Source: CAYUIS01 sp964444825
GTDB taxonomy: Bacteria > Chloroflexota > Anaerolineae > B4-G1
NCBI GenBank assembly: GCA_964444825.1
Contig: CAYUIS010000079.1
Span: forward strand, 1-23,560
Direction of reading: 5' to 3'
DNA: 23,560 nucleotides
This document shows, piece after piece, positions 22,288 through 23,560 of the stretch. The translations under genes were made by a program, and so were the position numbers. The notes beneath the pieces were generated by a model that worked only from the letters and a program-made list of their open reading frames with translations, searched no databases and was not told where the DNA came from. How positions within the stretch are numbered: the stretch's first letter is position 1; every line of letters begins with the position of its first letter.

Positions 22288-23560
22288 GTGAGACGAGGCA
22301 ACAAGAGTCTGCAATGGAACACACCGACACCCGCCGACCGGCGCGTTTTCCCACCCGAAGCCGTGTTCGAGGCTGGTCTGCGCCACCATCATATCGCCAA
22401 CACCGCCTACCCCATCCACCACAAGACGACCATGCGAGCCTACCGCCTGACCAGGTCCGAGGTCGAGCCCACAGCCCTGGCTGCCTGGCAAGACATCGAT
22501 ACTCTCGGACTCTACGTCCACGTGCCCTTCTGCCAGACACGATGCAGGTACTGCGAGTACACCGTCGTCGACCGGGACGAGAACGGGGCCGAGGACGCCT
22601 ATTTTGACGCCCTGATGCGCGAGTTCGATCTCTACCGGCAGCGACTGGACACGCCGCGCAAGGTGCTGATCGGCTTTGACATCGGTGGCGGAACGCCTGC
22701 CTTTGCCAAGCCGAAGAACATCCGTCGCGTGGTCGAGGCGGCGCGAGAGGCGTTCCGCTTCCGGCCCGATCTGGCCATCAGCATCGAGACGACACCCATC
22801 ATCGCCGACCGCGAACCGGCCAAGATTCAGGCCTTGCGAGAGATGGGCATCGAGCGCATCAGCATGGGTGTGCAAACAACGCATTTGAAGCTGGCCCGCT
22901 CGCTGAACCGCGAGTACGAAGGGCTGACGATGCTGGAGAGCGCGGTGCGTCACATACACGAGGCGGGCTTCAGCCGTCTCAACATCGACCTGATGTACGG
23001 CTTTGCGGACCAAACGCCGGATTCCTGGCGCACCACCGTCGACCAGGCGATCGCGCTAGGGCCGGAGTATATCACGCTGTACCAGATGCGGTACAAGGGC
23101 ACGCGGATACAGGACCAAGCCTCCCACGTGACGCGGGAGGCGGTCCATGAACTGGCCTCCATTGCCCGGGATCACCTGCTGGCGGCCGGGTATTCCGGCG
23201 CCCCAGGTAAGAACACCTATAGCAGAATCCCCGGAGACGTGGGCACCAGCGATTACCTGACCGAGCGGGTGATCAAAGGGACCCCCTACCTGGGCCTGGG
23301 GTTGGGGGCGCAGTCACTCTCGCACCACACCCTATCTTACAACCTGGGGGCAGCGGCAAAAGCACTCAAACCCTACCTGCGGGCGGTGGAGGCCGGGCGG
23401 CTGCCGATCCAGGACATCTATCACCTGCCCCTGGACGTGGCGATGGCCAAGATGATCGCGGTCTCGTTCTACTTTGGCGAGATCCACAGGGAGCATTTTT
23501 TGAACAAGTTCGGCGTCCGGCTGGAGGAGCACTTTCCGCGAGAGGTGGACTTTGTGCTCC
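22288..23560 (+). CDS. HemN/HemW-like radical SAM protein (partial, runs off the window)
   Basis: 424 codons are visible from the GTG at 22288, five bases after GAGGAGG. About 70 residues precede the radical SAM core. The cluster motif C82-x3-C86-x2-C89 lies in LYVHVPFCQTRCRYCEY, as in oxygen-independent coproporphyrinogen III oxidase relatives. DIGGGTPAF, ERISMGVQTTHL, NIDLMYGFADQTPDSW and YLGLGLGAQSLSHHT follow the HemN/HemW pattern. The heme-ligating HNxxYW motif of HemW is not seen; NTYSRIPGDVGTSDYL stands in its place. The protein is therefore a HemN-like member of unknown substrate, and calling it coproporphyrinogen oxidase would be unsafe. It is tightly controlled by its promoter and two inverted repeats. 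The 3' end lies beyond the window. Confidence 0.88.
   Translation, partial: MRRGNKSLQWNTPTPADRRVFPPEAVFEAGLRHHHIANTAYPIHHKTTMRAYRLTRSEVEPTALAAWQDIDTLGLYVHVPFCQTRCRYCEYTVVDRDENGAEDAYFDALMREFDLYRQRLDTPRKVLIGFDIGGGTPAFAKPKNIRRVVEAAREAFRFRPDLAISIETTPIIADREPAKIQALREMGIERISMGVQTTHLKLARSLNREYEGLTMLESAVRHIHEAGFSRLNIDLMYGFADQTPDSWRTTVDQAIALGPEYITLYQMRYKGTRIQDQASHVTREAVHELASIARDHLLAAGYSGAPGKNTYSRIPGDVGTSDYLTERVIKGTPYLGLGLGAQSLSHHTLSYNLGAAAKALKPYLRAVEAGRLPIQDIYHLPLDVAMAKMIAVSFYFGEIHREHFLNKFGVRLEEHFPREVDFVL

Noticed and set aside
22285..23013. 242-codon minus-strand frame opposite the HemN-like gene
   Set aside because: Antisense to a gene with clear radical SAM motifs and covers its ribosome site.

Overview
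The window looks like chromosome of a GC-rich bacterium, most probably a member of the Chloroflexota (Anaerolineae-like). This is an inference from three things: the mix of genes (RodZ-like HTH/membrane protein, rplI and rimO in a row, a four-subunit 2-oxoacid:ferredoxin oxidoreductase, a giant cyclase/ATPase/TPR protein), secreted proteins of the beta-helix type, and GTG starts alongside good Shine-Dalgarno sites. No phage, insertion sequence, CRISPR array or rRNA is visible.

Layout. The left part (1-8760) reads rightward: an IclR-type regulator, tRNA-Cys(GCA) and tRNA-Leu(UAA), rplI (ribosomal protein bL9), a RodZ-like protein, rimO (S12 methylthiotransferase), and a protein of about 1438 residues with zinc ribbon, two cyclase domains, an ATPase and TPRs. 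Its domain order and key residues resemble animal soluble adenylyl cyclase. A perfect 14-bp hairpin (8881-8916) separates it from a long leftward block (8953-21490). That block contains a secreted beta-helix protein; a tightly overlapping cluster (small membrane protein, double-Usp protein, alanine dehydrogenase, acyl-CoA hydrolase/CoA-transferase); the delta-alpha-beta-gamma operon of a 2-oxoacid:ferredoxin oxidoreductase; a VOC protein; a membrane-anchored protein with a 14-residue repeat; and a large methylase-like protein whose catalytic motif appears degraded. The right end reads rightward again: a small glycine-rich membrane protein with its own promoter and terminator, then a HemN-like radical SAM protein that runs off the window, behind a consensus promoter with two matching operator-like inverted repeats.

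How the genes may work together. The oxidoreductase and the following cluster could form an amino-acid or 2-oxoacid energy module: alanine dehydrogenase makes a 2-oxoacid, the oxidoreductase turns 2-oxoacids into acyl-CoA and reduced ferredoxin, and the CoA-transferase releases or exchanges the acyl group. The left block is mostly translation and cell-shape housekeeping. The most unusual items are the soluble-adenylyl-cyclase-like protein, the HemN-like gene with paired operators, the degenerate methylase and the 14-residue-repeat protein. Gaps between genes are all under 300 bases; the notable sites in them are listed as features.
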